Assembly: GCF_022815645.1 (NCBI RefSeq)
Contig: NZ_JALGRO010000010.1
Location: 1 to 64,000 of the forward strand
Origin: Curtobacterium sp. VKM Ac-2922
GTDB lineage: Bacteria; Actinomycetota; Actinomycetes; Actinomycetales; Microbacteriaceae
DNA length: 64,000 nt
Reading direction: 5' to 3'
Positions 40,877 through 49,736 of this stretch are shown one piece after another. Each line of letters begins with the position of its first letter. Positions within the stretch are counted from its first letter, which is position 1. A program made the translations under genes and the position numbers. The notes beneath the pieces are model-generated. The model was not told the DNA's origin. It was given only the letters and a program-made list of their open reading frames with translations, and ran no database searches.

Positions 40877-41928
40877 CTGGACGCTTCCCCCAGGTCCGCC
40901 CGCGTCGACTGCGCGCGACCCCCGCCATGCGACGCCTGGTCGCCGAGACCCGCCTGCACCCCGCCGAACTCGTGCTGCCGATGTTCATCCGCGAAGGAGC
41001 GACCCAGGCCATCGACATCGCGAGCATGCCCGGTGTGCAGCAGCACTCGCTCGACTCGTTCCGCCGGGCGCTCGTGCAGGCGGCCGAGCAGGGGATCGGG
41101 GGCGTGAACCTGTTCGGCGTGCCCGAGCACAAGGACGCGACCGGCTCGGGGGCGACCGACCCGGACGGCATCCTCAACGTCGCGATCGGCGTCGCGCGAG
41201 CCGAGGTCGGTGACGCGCTCGTCGTGCAGTCCGACCTGTGCCTCGACGAGTTCACCGACCACGGGCACTGCGGTGTGCTGGCGGCCGACGGCTCGGTCGA
41301 CAACGACGCGACGCTGCTGCGCTACCGGGACATGGCCGTCGCCCAGGCCGAGGCGGGTGCCGAGCTCGTCTGCCTGAGCGGCATGATGGACGGTCAGATC
41401 GCGGCGGCCCGTGACGCGCTCGACACCGCCGGGCACACCGGGACCGCGCTGCTGGCCTACGCGGCGAAGTACGCGTCGGCGTTCTACGGCCCCTTCCGCG
41501 AAGCCGTGTCGTCCTCGCTCGTGGGGGACCGGCGGACCTACCAGATCGACGCCGCGAACGGTCGGCAGGGGCTGCGCGAGGTCGCACTCGACGTCGACGA
41601 GGGTGCCGACATCGTCATGGTGAAGCCGGCGATGAGCTACCTCGACGTGCTGGCGGAGACCGCTGCCACCTCGCCGGTGCCGGTCTGGGCCTACCAGATC
41701 TCGGGCGAGTACGCGATGATCACCGCGGCAGCGCAGAACGGGTGGATCGACCGCGACGCCGCCGCGATGGAGTCGCTCGTCGGCATCAAGCGCGCCGGAG
41801 CCGATGCGATCCTGACGTACTTCGCCGTGGACATCGCACGCAGACTGAACCAGGAAGCCGGCCTGCGCACCGCCGGCACCACCGCTGCCGTCGCCGGCAT
41901 CGCCTCGACTGGGAAGGCCCCCGAATGA
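40873..41928 (+). CDS. hemB: Delta-aminolevulinic acid dehydratase (HemB)
   Basis: This enzyme condenses two ALA to porphobilinogen. The 351-residue protein has [18 protein letters not shown], the catalytic lysines in [13 protein letters not shown] and [11 protein letters not shown], and the metal loop [15 protein letters not shown]. In that loop the classical zinc CxC..C set is C-x-D..C, an intermediate between Zn and Mg types. The GTG start overlaps hemD, and its stop overlaps the hemL ATG. Confidence 0.94.
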   Translation: MTGRFPQVRPRRLRATPAMRRLVAETRLHPAELVLPMFIREGATQAIDIASMPGVQQHSLDSFRRALVQAAEQGIGGVNLFGVPEHKDATGSGATDPDGILNVAIGVARAEVGDALVVQSDLCLDEFTDHGHCGVLAADGSVDNDATLLRYRDMAVAQAEAGAELVCLSGMMDGQIAAARDALDTAGHTGTALLAYAAKYASAFYGPFREAVSSSLVGDRRTYQIDAANGRQGLREVALDVDEGADIVMVKPAMSYLDVLAETAATSPVPVWAYQISGEYAMITAAAQNGWIDRDAAAMESLVGIKRAGADAILTYFAVDIARRLNQEAGLRTAGTTAAVAGIASTGKAPE

Positions 41929-43268
41929 CCACGACAGCGACCACCAACGACCAGCTGTTCGGGCGCGCGAAGAACAGCATCCCGGGGGGCGTGAACTCCC
42001 CGGTGCGCGCGTACGGCTCGGTCGGCGGGACCCCGCGCTTCCTGGTGTCGGCGAAGGGCCCCTACGTCACCGATGCCGAAGGGCGCGAGTACGTCGACCT
42101 GGTCGCGTCGTGGGGGCCCGCGATCCTCGGGCACGCGCACCCCGAGACGGTCCAGGCTGTCCAGCAGGCCGCAGCGCGGGGACTGTCCTTCGGGGCATCG
42201 ACCCCCGGCGAGACCGAGCTCGCCGAACTCGTCAAGCAGCGGGTGTCCGTCGACGGTGACGGGCCGATCGAGAAGATCCGCATGGTGTCCACCGGCACCG
42301 AGGCCACCATGACCGCGATCCGCCTGGCGCGCGGCTACACCGGCCGCGACCTGCTCGTGAAGTTCGCCGGCCACTACCACGGCCACTCCGACTCCCTGTT
42401 GGCCGAGGCCGGCTCGGGGGTCGCGACCCTGGCGATGCCGGGCAGTGCGGGCATCACCGCCGAGACCGCCGCGCAGACCCTGGTGCTGCCGTACAACGAC
42501 CTCGATGCCGTCCGCGCCGCGTTCGACACCCACTCCGAGCGCATCGCTGCCGTCATCGTCGAGGCCGCCGCCGCGAACATGGGCGTGCTGGCACCGGACC
42601 GCGGGTTCAACCGCGCGCTGGCGCAGATCACGCAGTCGCACGGCGCGCTGCTCATCGTCGACGAGGTCCTGACCGGGTTCCGGGTCGGGTCCGCCGGCTG
42701 GTGGGGGCTCGAGGCCTCGCGCACCGTGCCGGACGGGGCCGGGTGGAAGCCCGACCTGATCACGTTCGGCAAGGTCATCGGCGGGGGCATGCCGCTCGCC
42801 GCGCTCGGCGGCAGGCGCGAGGTGATGGACTTCCTGGCACCGCTCGGTCCCGTCTACCAGGCGGGCACGCTCTCCGGCAACCCGCTGGCGGTCGCCGCGG
42901 GCATCGCGACCCTGCGGGCAGCGACCCCGGCCGTGTACGAGTCGCTGAACCGCACGGCGTCGGTGATCTCGACCGCGACCAGCGAGGCGCTGAGCGCAGC
43001 GGGTGTGGCCCACACCGTGCAGCGTGCCGGCAACCTGTTCTCGTTCGCCTTCACCGAGACGGCGCCGCGCAACTACGACGACGTCCGCGCGCAGGACACC
43101 TGGCGGTACCCGCCGTTCTTCCACGCGATGCTCGACGCCGGCGTGACCCTGCCGCCGAGCGTGTTCGAGGCGTGGTTCGTCACGGCTGCCCACGACGAGC
43201 GTGCCGTCGACCGGGTGCTGCAGGCGCTGCCGGCAGCGGCGCGCGCCGCTGCGAGCGCGCGGCCCTAG
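41925..43268 (+). CDS. hemL: Glutamate-1-semialdehyde 2,1-aminomutase (HemL)
   Basis: This PLP enzyme converts glutamate-1-semialdehyde to ALA, the step after HemA. The 447-residue protein has [34 protein letters not shown], and the PLP lysine in [16 protein letters not shown] (about residue 285). The ATG at 41925 overlaps the hemB stop. It is the last gene of the heme operon and ends at a strong bidirectional terminator. Confidence 0.95.
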   Translation: MTTTATTNDQLFGRAKNSIPGGVNSPVRAYGSVGGTPRFLVSAKGPYVTDAEGREYVDLVASWGPAILGHAHPETVQAVQQAAARGLSFGASTPGETELAELVKQRVSVDGDGPIEKIRMVSTGTEATMTAIRLARGYTGRDLLVKFAGHYHGHSDSLLAEAGSGVATLAMPGSAGITAETAAQTLVLPYNDLDAVRAAFDTHSERIAAVIVEAAAANMGVLAPDRGFNRALAQITQSHGALLIVDEVLTGFRVGSAGWWGLEASRTVPDGAGWKPDLITFGKVIGGGMPLAALGGRREVMDFLAPLGPVYQAGTLSGNPLAVAAGIATLRAATPAVYESLNRTASVISTATSEALSAAGVAHTVQRAGNLFSFAFTETAPRNYDDVRAQDTWRYPPFFHAMLDAGVTLPPSVFEAWFVTAAHDERAVDRVLQALPAAARAAASARP

Positions 43269-43278
43269 CCGCGGTCCA

Positions 43279-43328
43279 CATCGGACGGGAGGCCCGTGGC
43301 GACGCCGCCACGGGCCTCCCGTCCGATG
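43279..43328. terminator. Strong bidirectional terminator
   Basis: A perfect 22-bp inverted repeat (43279-43300 and 43307-43328) has a 6-nt middle and lies between convergent hemL and the mannosyltransferase gene. Its arms contain GGACGGGAGGC, a word that recurs at other gene ends here. Confidence 0.88.
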
Positions 43329-43361
43329 CGGGTCCGGGTCCAGCGGCCGGGCCGACGTCGC

Positions 43362-44585
43362 TCAGAGCGGCCAGGTCAGCCAGAGGAACACGATCGCGAC
43401 GGGCTGCAGCGCGACGAAGACGCCGCACGTGACGACGAACCGCCTGCGGGTGCCGGTGAACGTCGACGACCCGAGCGCCGGCGCCGCGGGCAGCAGCAGC
43501 CGGAACAGGCTCTGCTGCGGCAGGAACACCGCGACCACGTACAGCCCGTACGACAGCACCGCGGCCCGCAGGGGGAGTGCGGCGCCCCGTGAGCGTCGGA
43601 CCGCCACGACGGTGACGGTGCCGAGTGCGACCGCGACCACGGCGACACCGAGCACTCCACCGAGCGACCAGCCGAGCAGGAACGACGGGGTCAGCGGGAC
43701 GAACTCGACCACCCCGATGATGTCCCGCCACCAGGCGAGCTCGGTCAGGACGTACGCGTCCGGGGTCCCGGTGACCGCCGACACCACGACGGGCCAGGCC
43801 AGGCCGGCAGCGGCGGTGACCAGGCCCGCTCCGACCAGGGCCACCCATCGTGTCCACGGCATCCGGCGGCGACGCAGGACGGCGTCGACGAAGACCGCGC
43901 CGAGCGCGGCGGGGATGAAGAGCGCACCGGGGCGCACCGCCGCAGCCGCGACCGCGAGGGGCACCAGGGTGAGCCACCGTCCGCGCACCAGCAGGGCGAG
44001 GGCGGTGAACGACAGCGCCAGGAACAGCGTCTCGGCGTAGGTGACGTGGAAGACGATCGCCAGGGGGTTGCACGCGAAGAGCATTCCGGCACGGACGGCC
44101 CGGTCGACGCCGAACTGGTGCACGACCACGGCGTAGAGCGCGACCACCGCGGCGGCACCGGCGATGATGCTGACCAACGCGCCCGCGGCGGGGAAGTCCA
44201 GCCCCGTCCAGTCCATCACCCAGCGTGTGACGGCCGGGTAACCGGGCAGGAACGCCCACTCGTTCTGCTGGACCAGCCCGTCAGTGGTGCGTGGCAGCGT
44301 GCTCGGGTACCCCGTCGTCGCGATGACCTGGTACGCGTGGCCGTCCCACCACTGCAGGAAGCCCCCGAACGAACGGCTGGCGTCGTAGTTGGTCCAGGGC
44401 CACCACCCGGTCCGCGCGAGCACGTGTCCCACCGCCAGCAGGCTCACGGTCACCAGCCGCGCGAGAGCGTACCCGGCGAGCACGACCGCGACGGCACGGG
44501 TGTGGACCGAGATCGACCGGGTGGGTGCCGGGAGCGCTGCGGGCCGGTGCGCGGTGGTGGTGGACTGGGTGTCGGCGATCGTCAC
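43362..44585 (-). CDS. Polytopic glycosyltransferase, PIG-V-like mannosyltransferase
   Basis: This 407-residue GT-C-type membrane enzyme has a large luminal loop after the first helix with SFGGFLQWWDGHAYQVIATTGYP, the WWD..Y signature of PIG-V/GPI-mannosyltransferase-like proteins. About ten helices follow. It probably transfers a polyprenyl-phosphate-linked mannose to an envelope glycan or protein. The GTG at 44585 has a TATTCT -10 box 6 nt upstream. It is transcribed alone. Confidence 0.82.
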   Translation of the reverse strand: MTIADTQSTTTAHRPAALPAPTRSISVHTRAVAVVLAGYALARLVTVSLLAVGHVLARTGWWPWTNYDASRSFGGFLQWWDGHAYQVIATTGYPSTLPRTTDGLVQQNEWAFLPGYPAVTRWVMDWTGLDFPAAGALVSIIAGAAAVVALYAVVVHQFGVDRAVRAGMLFACNPLAIVFHVTYAETLFLALSFTALALLVRGRWLTLVPLAVAAAAVRPGALFIPAALGAVFVDAVLRRRRMPWTRWVALVGAGLVTAAAGLAWPVVVSAVTGTPDAYVLTELAWWRDIIGVVEFVPLTPSFLLGWSLGGVLGVAVVAVALGTVTVVAVRRSRGAALPLRAAVLSYGLYVVAVFLPQQSLFRLLLPAAPALGSSTFTGTRRRFVVTCGVFVALQPVAIVFLWLTWPL

Positions 44586-44591
44586 GCATGC

Positions 44592-44597
44592 AGAATA
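44592..44597 (-). promoter_or_regulatory. -10 box of a probable leaderless mRNA
   Basis: The minus-strand TATTCT ends 6 nt before the GTG of the mannosyltransferase gene. Confidence 0.5.
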
Positions 44598-44680
44598 CGA
44601 GACGTCGCATTCCAGTCACGTGGCACCTGGGTACCGCCCGCGTCACGCTCCCGTGCCGACCGGACGCGCGACGGTCGGCA

Positions 44681-45475
44681 TCACACGGCGTGCGTGGACC
44701 GACGGGCGTGCCAGCGACCCTCGGTGCGGACGACCGCCAGCGGGAAGTCGAAGGCGTGCGACACCGCGGACGACGTGATCACCTGGTCGGCCGTTCCCCG
44801 GGCAACCACCGCGCCGTCCCGCAGCAGCATCGCGTGCGACGTCGAGGTGGGCAGGTCCTCGAGGTGGTGCGTCACCATCACGCTGCCCAGGTCGGGGTGC
44901 CGGTGCCGCAGGGCGTCCACGGTGTCGAGCAGGTGCTCGCGGGCCGCGACGTCGAGCCCGGTCGCCGGCTCGTCGAGCAGCAGCAGGCGGGGGTCGGCCA
45001 TCAGCGCCCGGGCGATCAGGGCCCGGCCGCGCTCGCCCTGCGACAGCACCGGCCACCGGGCGTCCCGACGCGCGGTGAGCCCGACGTCGGCGATGTGCTG
45101 CTCGGCCCGGGCCAGGTCGTCGGCGCTCGGCTCCCACCGTGGCATCAGGTCGGTCGTCCCGGTCCGGCCGGTCAGCACGGTCTCGTGCACGGTCAGCGGG
45201 GACAGCATCCGGTGTCGCGGGTCGACGTGGCCGATGTGTTCGCGGAGCGATCGCACGTCGACGCGGCCGAGCCGGTGTCCGAGCAGCTCGACGGTGCCGG
45301 CCGACGGGTGCCCGGTCGCGCCGAGCACGGCGAGCAGGGTCGACTTGCCCGCGCCGTTCGGTCCCAGCAGCGCCCAGTGCTCGCCGGCGCGGACCGTCAG
45401 GTCGACGTCGTGCAGCAGGTCGCGACCCGAGCGGGTGACGCGGACGCCGGTGGCATGGACGAGGACGTCGGTCAT
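44681..45475 (-). CDS. ABC-type ATPase without an adjacent permease
   Basis: This 264-residue ABC ATP-binding protein has Walker A GPNGAGKST (about residue 37), signature LSQGERGRALIARAL, Walker B LLLLDEPATGLD and switch His in VTHHLEDLP. It is most like ModF/YlmA-type single-domain ATPases. No membrane permease gene is in the operon. The ATG overlaps the stop of the double-GntR gene (ATGA). Either the permease is elsewhere or the ATPase acts in another process, such as translation or regulation. Confidence 0.87.
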   Translation of the reverse strand: MTDVLVHATGVRVTRSGRDLLHDVDLTVRAGEHWALLGPNGAGKSTLLAVLGATGHPSAGTVELLGHRLGRVDVRSLREHIGHVDPRHRMLSPLTVHETVLTGRTGTTDLMPRWEPSADDLARAEQHIADVGLTARRDARWPVLSQGERGRALIARALMADPRLLLLDEPATGLDVAAREHLLDTVDALRHRHPDLGSVMVTHHLEDLPTSTSHAMLLRDGAVVARGTADQVITSSAVSHAFDFPLAVVRTEGRWHARRSTHAV

Positions 45476-46833
45476 CGCTCCATCGTGCCGTACCGCGCGC
45501 GGACCTCGGCGACGTGCGCGTCGATGTGCCGGCCGTACGCGTGCATGGCCTCGGTCGCGAGCCCGGGGTCGCGTGCCCGGACGGCGTCCGCCGCCATCGC
45601 GAGGAAGTCGTCGAGCTCCCACTGCCGGAAGGGCGTCTGGCGCTCCATGATGTACGCGGTCCGGTCCATCGCGATCCGGCCCGAGTCGCGCAGGAACGAG
45701 TTCCGCAGGCCGTCGATGCACGAGCGCGCGAACGACAGCAGCGCGACGACGTACCCGTAGTCCCGGGCGCGACCGAGCTGCCCGATCCGCCGCAGCGAGG
45801 CCAGGACCACCTCGGCGTCCGCGTCGGACAGGTCGGTGACGCGCTGCCGGAACGCGGCCTCGAACATGCCCGTCGCCAGCTGCACCGAGTCCGACCAGTC
45901 GCGCAGGTCCGGCGTGTGCACGACGACGGCGTCATCGGTGCCCGGGACGGCACGGACCAGGCGCGTCAGCTCGAGTCGCCGGAGCATCGGGACGAGCCGG
46001 GCGACGGGCACGCGGAACTGCCGGGCGAGGCGCGCCGTCGTGACGACCTCACCGGGCGCCCACGTGCCGTCGCGGACTGCGCCGAGCAGGTCGAACCAGG
46101 CGGGGTCCGGTTCGTCGTCGACCAGGATCGTCGCGTCCGTCGCTGGTGCGGGCGCTCGGAGCGCATCGGGATCGTTCATCCCCCTGGCGACCGCGACGTC
46201 CCGCAGGTGCTCGGGCCAGATCCGCGCCAGCACGTGGACGGCCTGCTGGGCGCTGACGGGGTCGCCGAGCTGCACCGCCTGTGCCGAGGCGGCGAGCCAG
46301 CGGTCGATCCCGGCCACGCGCCACCGGGGCGACGGCTCGAGGCCGTACCGGTACTGCTCCAACACGCGGTGCAGCAGCCGTCCGACGAAGTGGTTCGGGG
46401 TCTCGTCCGCCCAGAACGCGACGGTCGCGAGCATCGACGTGTCCAGGGCGTCCGAGCGCAGCCGGGCGTCGCGTCCGGCTGCGGCGACGAGTTCGCCGTG
46501 GCGCGCGACCTGCTCGTCGGTCATCTCCGGGACGGTGGCCCGGACGGCGATCTCGAGCAGGTCGAGGACCGCCCAGCTGCCCTCGGCCCACCGCTCGGGT
46601 GCGAGGGACTCGATGCGCACGGTCGTCGCACCCGTCCGCCGTGCCAGGCCGAGGTAGGTCAGTCGGTAGAGGGCACCGCGCAGCTCGGTGGGGCTGGCGC
46701 CGAAGCGGTGCCCGAGCTCGAGTTCGTCGTGGTCCTGCGCGCGCGCCAGGGTGCCGTCACGGATCGCGGCGAGCATCCGGCGGTACGCCTGCTCGTACGG
46801 CTGGGGCTCCGCGTCCTCGCCGACGGGCAGCAT
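45472..46833 (-). CDS. Double GntR-like regulator (two wHTH-FCD-type modules)
   Basis: This 453-residue protein is made of two similar halves. Each has a winged-helix start: YRRMLAAIRDGTLARAQDHDELELGHRF near residue 14, and FDLLGAVRDGTWAPGEVVTTARLARQF near residue 233. Each is followed by an all-helical domain of FCD type (FLRDSGRIAMDRTAY and QTPFRQWELDDFLAMAADAV in the second). GntR proteins usually dimerise, so this looks like a fused dimer. Metal ligands of the FCD domain seem weakly kept. It lies 2 bp after a normal GntR gene and overlaps the ABC ATPase. Confidence 0.72.
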   Translation of the reverse strand: MLPVGEDAEPQPYEQAYRRMLAAIRDGTLARAQDHDELELGHRFGASPTELRGALYRLTYLGLARRTGATTVRIESLAPERWAEGSWAVLDLLEIAVRATVPEMTDEQVARHGELVAAAGRDARLRSDALDTSMLATVAFWADETPNHFVGRLLHRVLEQYRYGLEPSPRWRVAGIDRWLAASAQAVQLGDPVSAQQAVHVLARIWPEHLRDVAVARGMNDPDALRAPAPATDATILVDDEPDPAWFDLLGAVRDGTWAPGEVVTTARLARQFRVPVARLVPMLRRLELTRLVRAVPGTDDAVVVHTPDLRDWSDSVQLATGMFEAAFRQRVTDLSDADAEVVLASLRRIGQLGRARDYGYVVALLSFARSCIDGLRNSFLRDSGRIAMDRTAYIMERQTPFRQWELDDFLAMAADAVRARDPGLATEAMHAYGRHIDAHVAEVRARYGTMER

Positions 46834-46835
46834 GG

Positions 46836-47504
46836 TCAGGCGCGCGCGGCGCGGACCGACTCGATGTGCTGCTCGAAGTTGCGGGTCAGGGCGCGACCAG
46901 CCTCGGCGGCGGTCTCGCCGTCGCGCTCCGGCAGGGCCTCGCGGAGGATCGAGAAGAACGCCTCGGAGCCGTACTGCTCGAACGCCGGGGTCGGGTTGAG
47001 CGTGAAGCGCACCCGTTCGAGGGCACCCTGCGCGGCGGTCTGCACGAGCGGGTTGCCCGAGTGCGCGATCGCGAACTCGACGATGTCGGTGACAGCGCCG
47101 CTGAAGCCGTTGTCGCGGACCTTGCGCAGGCCGTCGGCGCGGTCGAGCAGCTGCTCCATCCGGTCCGCCGTCGCGTCGTCGTACTCCGGCACGCCCCACC
47201 GCAGGCTGAGTTCGAAGAACCCGACCATCGCGCGGGTCGCGGTCACCCAGTCGTCCAGGGTGGGCGTCGCCACGCGGGTGTAGCGGTTCGCCTCCATCTC
47301 GACCAGGCCGATGTCGACGAGCTTCGCGATGGCCTCGCGGATCGGGGTCCGACTGACGCCCAGCCACTGCACCAGTTCGTCGTCGTTCAGGCGCTCGCCG
47401 TGCTGCAGGGTGCCGTCGCGCAGGGCGGCGAGCATCTTCTCGTACACGACGTCACGCAGGAGCTTGCGCGGTGAGGTCTCGATCGAGGACTTGGGTACCG
47501 GCAT
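46836..47504 (-). CDS. GntR family transcriptional regulator (FCD-type)
   Basis: This 222-residue regulator has a winged helix at about residues 14-75 (VVYEKMLAALRDGTLQHGERLNDDELVQWLGVSRTPIREAI, shown by the SRTPIREAI motif), then a helical FCD effector domain. The ATG at 47504 has GGAG 9 nt upstream; a GTG four codons earlier is possible. A TAGGAT box lies at 47542-47547. It is first in an operon with the double-GntR protein and the ABC ATPase. Confidence 0.87.
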   Translation of the reverse strand: MPVPKSSIETSPRKLLRDVVYEKMLAALRDGTLQHGERLNDDELVQWLGVSRTPIREAIAKLVDIGLVEMEANRYTRVATPTLDDWVTATRAMVGFFELSLRWGVPEYDDATADRMEQLLDRADGLRKVRDNGFSGAVTDIVEFAIAHSGNPLVQTAAQGALERVRFTLNPTPAFEQYGSEAFFSILREALPERDGETAAEAGRALTRNFEQHIESVRAARA

Positions 47505-47541
47505 CACGAACTCCACTCAGCAACGGGTGTCTGACATGCCG

Positions 47542-47547
47542 ATCCTA
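47542..47547 (-). promoter_or_regulatory. -10 box of the GntR operon
   Basis: The minus-strand TAGGAT lies about 37 nt before the ATG at 47504, leaving a leader of about 30 nt that contains the SD sequence. Confidence 0.45.
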
Positions 47548-47591
47548 ACGTGTTGATGTGCAAACGCTTGCTATGTCCAGCGGGACGCCGG

Positions 47592-48569
47592 TCACCGGCG
47601 GACGTCGACGATCGTGCGGCCGTGCACCCGACCAGCGACGACCTCGGGGCCGACGTCGATCGCCTCGGACAGGCCGACCGTCCGGGTCACCCCGGCCAGC
47701 AGCACCGGATCGAGTTCGTCTGCGAGCACCTCCCACGCCTGACGGCGCAGCGCCGCGGGTGCATCGACCGAGTTGATGCCGAGCAGGGACACCCCACGCA
47801 GGATGAAGGGCAGCACGGTGGTGTGCAGCTCGGCGTCCTGCGCCAGGCCGCACGCCGTCACCGCGCCGCCCCACCGCGTCGACGCGAGCAGGTTCGCGAG
47901 CGTCGCACCCCCGACGCTGTCCACCGCGCCGGCCCAGACGGCCTTCTGCATCGGCCGGCCGCGGTCCCCGAGCGTCGCGCGGTCGACGACGTCGGCCGCG
48001 CCGAGCGCGCGGAGCGCATCCGCGTTCCCCGTGCGACCCGTCGACGCGGTCACCCGGTACCCCCGCCCCGCCAGCAGCGGGATCGCGACCGAGCCGACCC
48101 CGCCAGAGGCCCCGGTCACCAGGACGGGACCGTCCGCCGGGTCCACGAACCGGGCCAGCGCGACGACACTGAGCGCCGCGGTGAACCCGGCGGTGCCGAC
48201 GGCCGCGACGAAGTCCTCGGCGACCTCGTCGGGCAGGACGACGAGCGATGCCGACGGCACCAGGGCGTGTACGGCCCAGCCGCCGTGCCGGTTCTCGCCC
48301 GCACCGGCACCGTTCAGCACCACCCGGTCGCCGATCCGCACGTCGTGGACCCCCGGGCCGAGTGCGGCGACCGTGCCGACGACGTCGATGCCCGGCACGA
48401 GCGGGTCGATCCGCGCCACGCCGGGGTCCCGCGCCAGGGCGAGCCCGTCCTTGTAGTTGACGCTCGAGAACGCGACGTCGACCAGGGCCTCGCCCTCACC
48501 CGGGTCGGGGACGTCGACGTCGGTGACGACGGGGGCGGTGGAACTGGAGACGAGGACGGCGCGGGTCAC
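47592..48569 (-). CDS. YhdH/AcuI-type NADPH quinone / acrylyl-CoA reductase
   Basis: This 325-residue zinc-free medium-chain reductase has VAFSSVNYKDGLAL and VPGIDVVGTVAALG near the start, the cofactor motif VTGASGGVGSVAIPLL (about residue 150), and a VDSVGGATLANLL segment typical of the YhdH/AcuI subgroup. These reduce acryloyl-CoA or quinone-like compounds with NADPH. The GTG at 48569 lies 7 nt after TAGCGT; upstream frame is not protein-like. Confidence 0.87.
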   Translation of the reverse strand: MTRAVLVSSSTAPVVTDVDVPDPGEGEALVDVAFSSVNYKDGLALARDPGVARIDPLVPGIDVVGTVAALGPGVHDVRIGDRVVLNGAGAGENRHGGWAVHALVPSASLVVLPDEVAEDFVAAVGTAGFTAALSVVALARFVDPADGPVLVTGASGGVGSVAIPLLAGRGYRVTASTGRTGNADALRALGAADVVDRATLGDRGRPMQKAVWAGAVDSVGGATLANLLASTRWGGAVTACGLAQDAELHTTVLPFILRGVSLLGINSVDAPAALRRQAWEVLADELDPVLLAGVTRTVGLSEAIDVGPEVVAGRVHGRTIVDVRR

Positions 48570-48576
48570 GCGCCGA

Positions 48577-48582
48577 ACGCTA
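48577..48582 (-). promoter_or_regulatory. -10 box of a probable leaderless mRNA
   Basis: The minus-strand TAGCGT ends 7 nt before the GTG of the YhdH-type reductase gene. Confidence 0.5.
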
Positions 48583-48634
48583 CCCCGGGCCTCCAGGCCG
48601 CGACCGGACGCACCGGCGGGGCGGGCGCGACCGG

Positions 48635-49663
48635 TCAGCCGAACAGGATCGCGGCCTCGTCGTACCGCGACTGCGGCACCGTCTTCAGCTCGCCCAGCGC
48701 GTCCTCGAACGACACGTGCACGATCTCGGTCCCGCGCAACGCGACCATGCGGCCCCACCGTTCCTCGACCACGGAGTCGACCGCGGCCAGCCCGAGCCGG
48801 GTGGAGAGCACCCGGTCGAACGCGGTGGGCGTGCCGCCGCGCTGGATGTGCCCGAGGGTGGTTGCTCGGGTCTCGATCCCGGTCATCTCCTCGATCAGCG
48901 GCGCCAGGCGCTCGCCGATGCCGCCCAGGCGCGGGCGCCCGAAGGCGTCGAGTCCGCGCTCGGTGTGCGCGTTGTCCTCGTGGTCGGGGACGAAGCCCTC
49001 GGCCACGACGACGAGCGGGGCGCGTCCGCGGTCGTAGGCGGACTGCACCCACGCGGCGATCTGCGCCATGCTCGTCTTCTGCTCGGGGATCAGGATCGCG
49101 TGCGCCCCCGCGGCCATGCCGCTCTGCAGGGCGATCCACCCGACGTGCCGGCCCATCACCTCGGCGACCATGCAGCGCGAGTGCGACTCACCGGTCGTGC
49201 GCAGGCGGTCCATCGCCTCGGTCGCGATCTCGACGGCGGTGTCGAACCCGAACGTGTAGTCGGTCGCGCCGAGGTCGTTGTCGACGGTCTTCGGGACGCC
49301 GACGATCTTCAGCCCGGCGTCGGTCAGGCGCTTCGCCGCGGCCAGGGTGCCCTCGCCGCCGATCGCGATGATGGCGTCGATGCCGTGGCGTTCGAGCACC
49401 CGCTGGATGTTCTCGACGCCGCCCTTCTCGCCCTCGAAGGGGTTGGTGCGGCTGGTGCCGAGGATCGTGCCGCCCTGCTTGGCGATGCCCTGGATGTCCT
49501 TGCGGCCGAGCGGGACGATGTCGCCCTCGACCACGCCACGCCAGCCGTCACGGAACCCGACGAACTCGTAGCCGTGGATCGCGATGCCCTTGAGGACCGC
49601 AGCCCGGATCACCGCGTTGAGCCCGGGGCAGTCGCCGCCGGACGTGAGGATGCCGATACGCAT
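48635..49663 (-). CDS. pfkA: 6-phosphofructokinase
   Basis: This glycolytic kinase converts fructose-6-phosphate to the 1,6-bisphosphate. The 342-residue protein has MRIGILTSGGDCPGLNAVIRA, IGGEGTLAAAK (Gly at the position that favours ATP over PPi), PKTVDNDL (catalytic Asp), MGRHVGW and LGHIQRGG. It is of the actinobacterial type. The ATG at 49663 has GGAG 10 nt upstream. It is divergent from the glycosylase gene. Confidence 0.94.
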   Translation of the reverse strand: MRIGILTSGGDCPGLNAVIRAAVLKGIAIHGYEFVGFRDGWRGVVEGDIVPLGRKDIQGIAKQGGTILGTSRTNPFEGEKGGVENIQRVLERHGIDAIIAIGGEGTLAAAKRLTDAGLKIVGVPKTVDNDLGATDYTFGFDTAVEIATEAMDRLRTTGESHSRCMVAEVMGRHVGWIALQSGMAAGAHAILIPEQKTSMAQIAAWVQSAYDRGRAPLVVVAEGFVPDHEDNAHTERGLDAFGRPRLGGIGERLAPLIEEMTGIETRATTLGHIQRGGTPTAFDRVLSTRLGLAAVDSVVEERWGRMVALRGTEIVHVSFEDALGELKTVPQSRYDEAAILFG

Positions 49664-49723
49664 GGGTAACTCCGTTGTCGGGTGAGGTGGGACAGGTCCA
49701 TCTTGGCCGACGGTGGTTTCGCT

Positions 49724-49729
49724 TACCAT
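49724..49729 (+). promoter_or_regulatory. -10 box of a probable leaderless mRNA
   Basis: TACCAT ends 7 nt before the ATG of the glycosylase gene at 49737; no SD is seen. Confidence 0.5.
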
Positions 49730-49736
49730 CCCTGTC

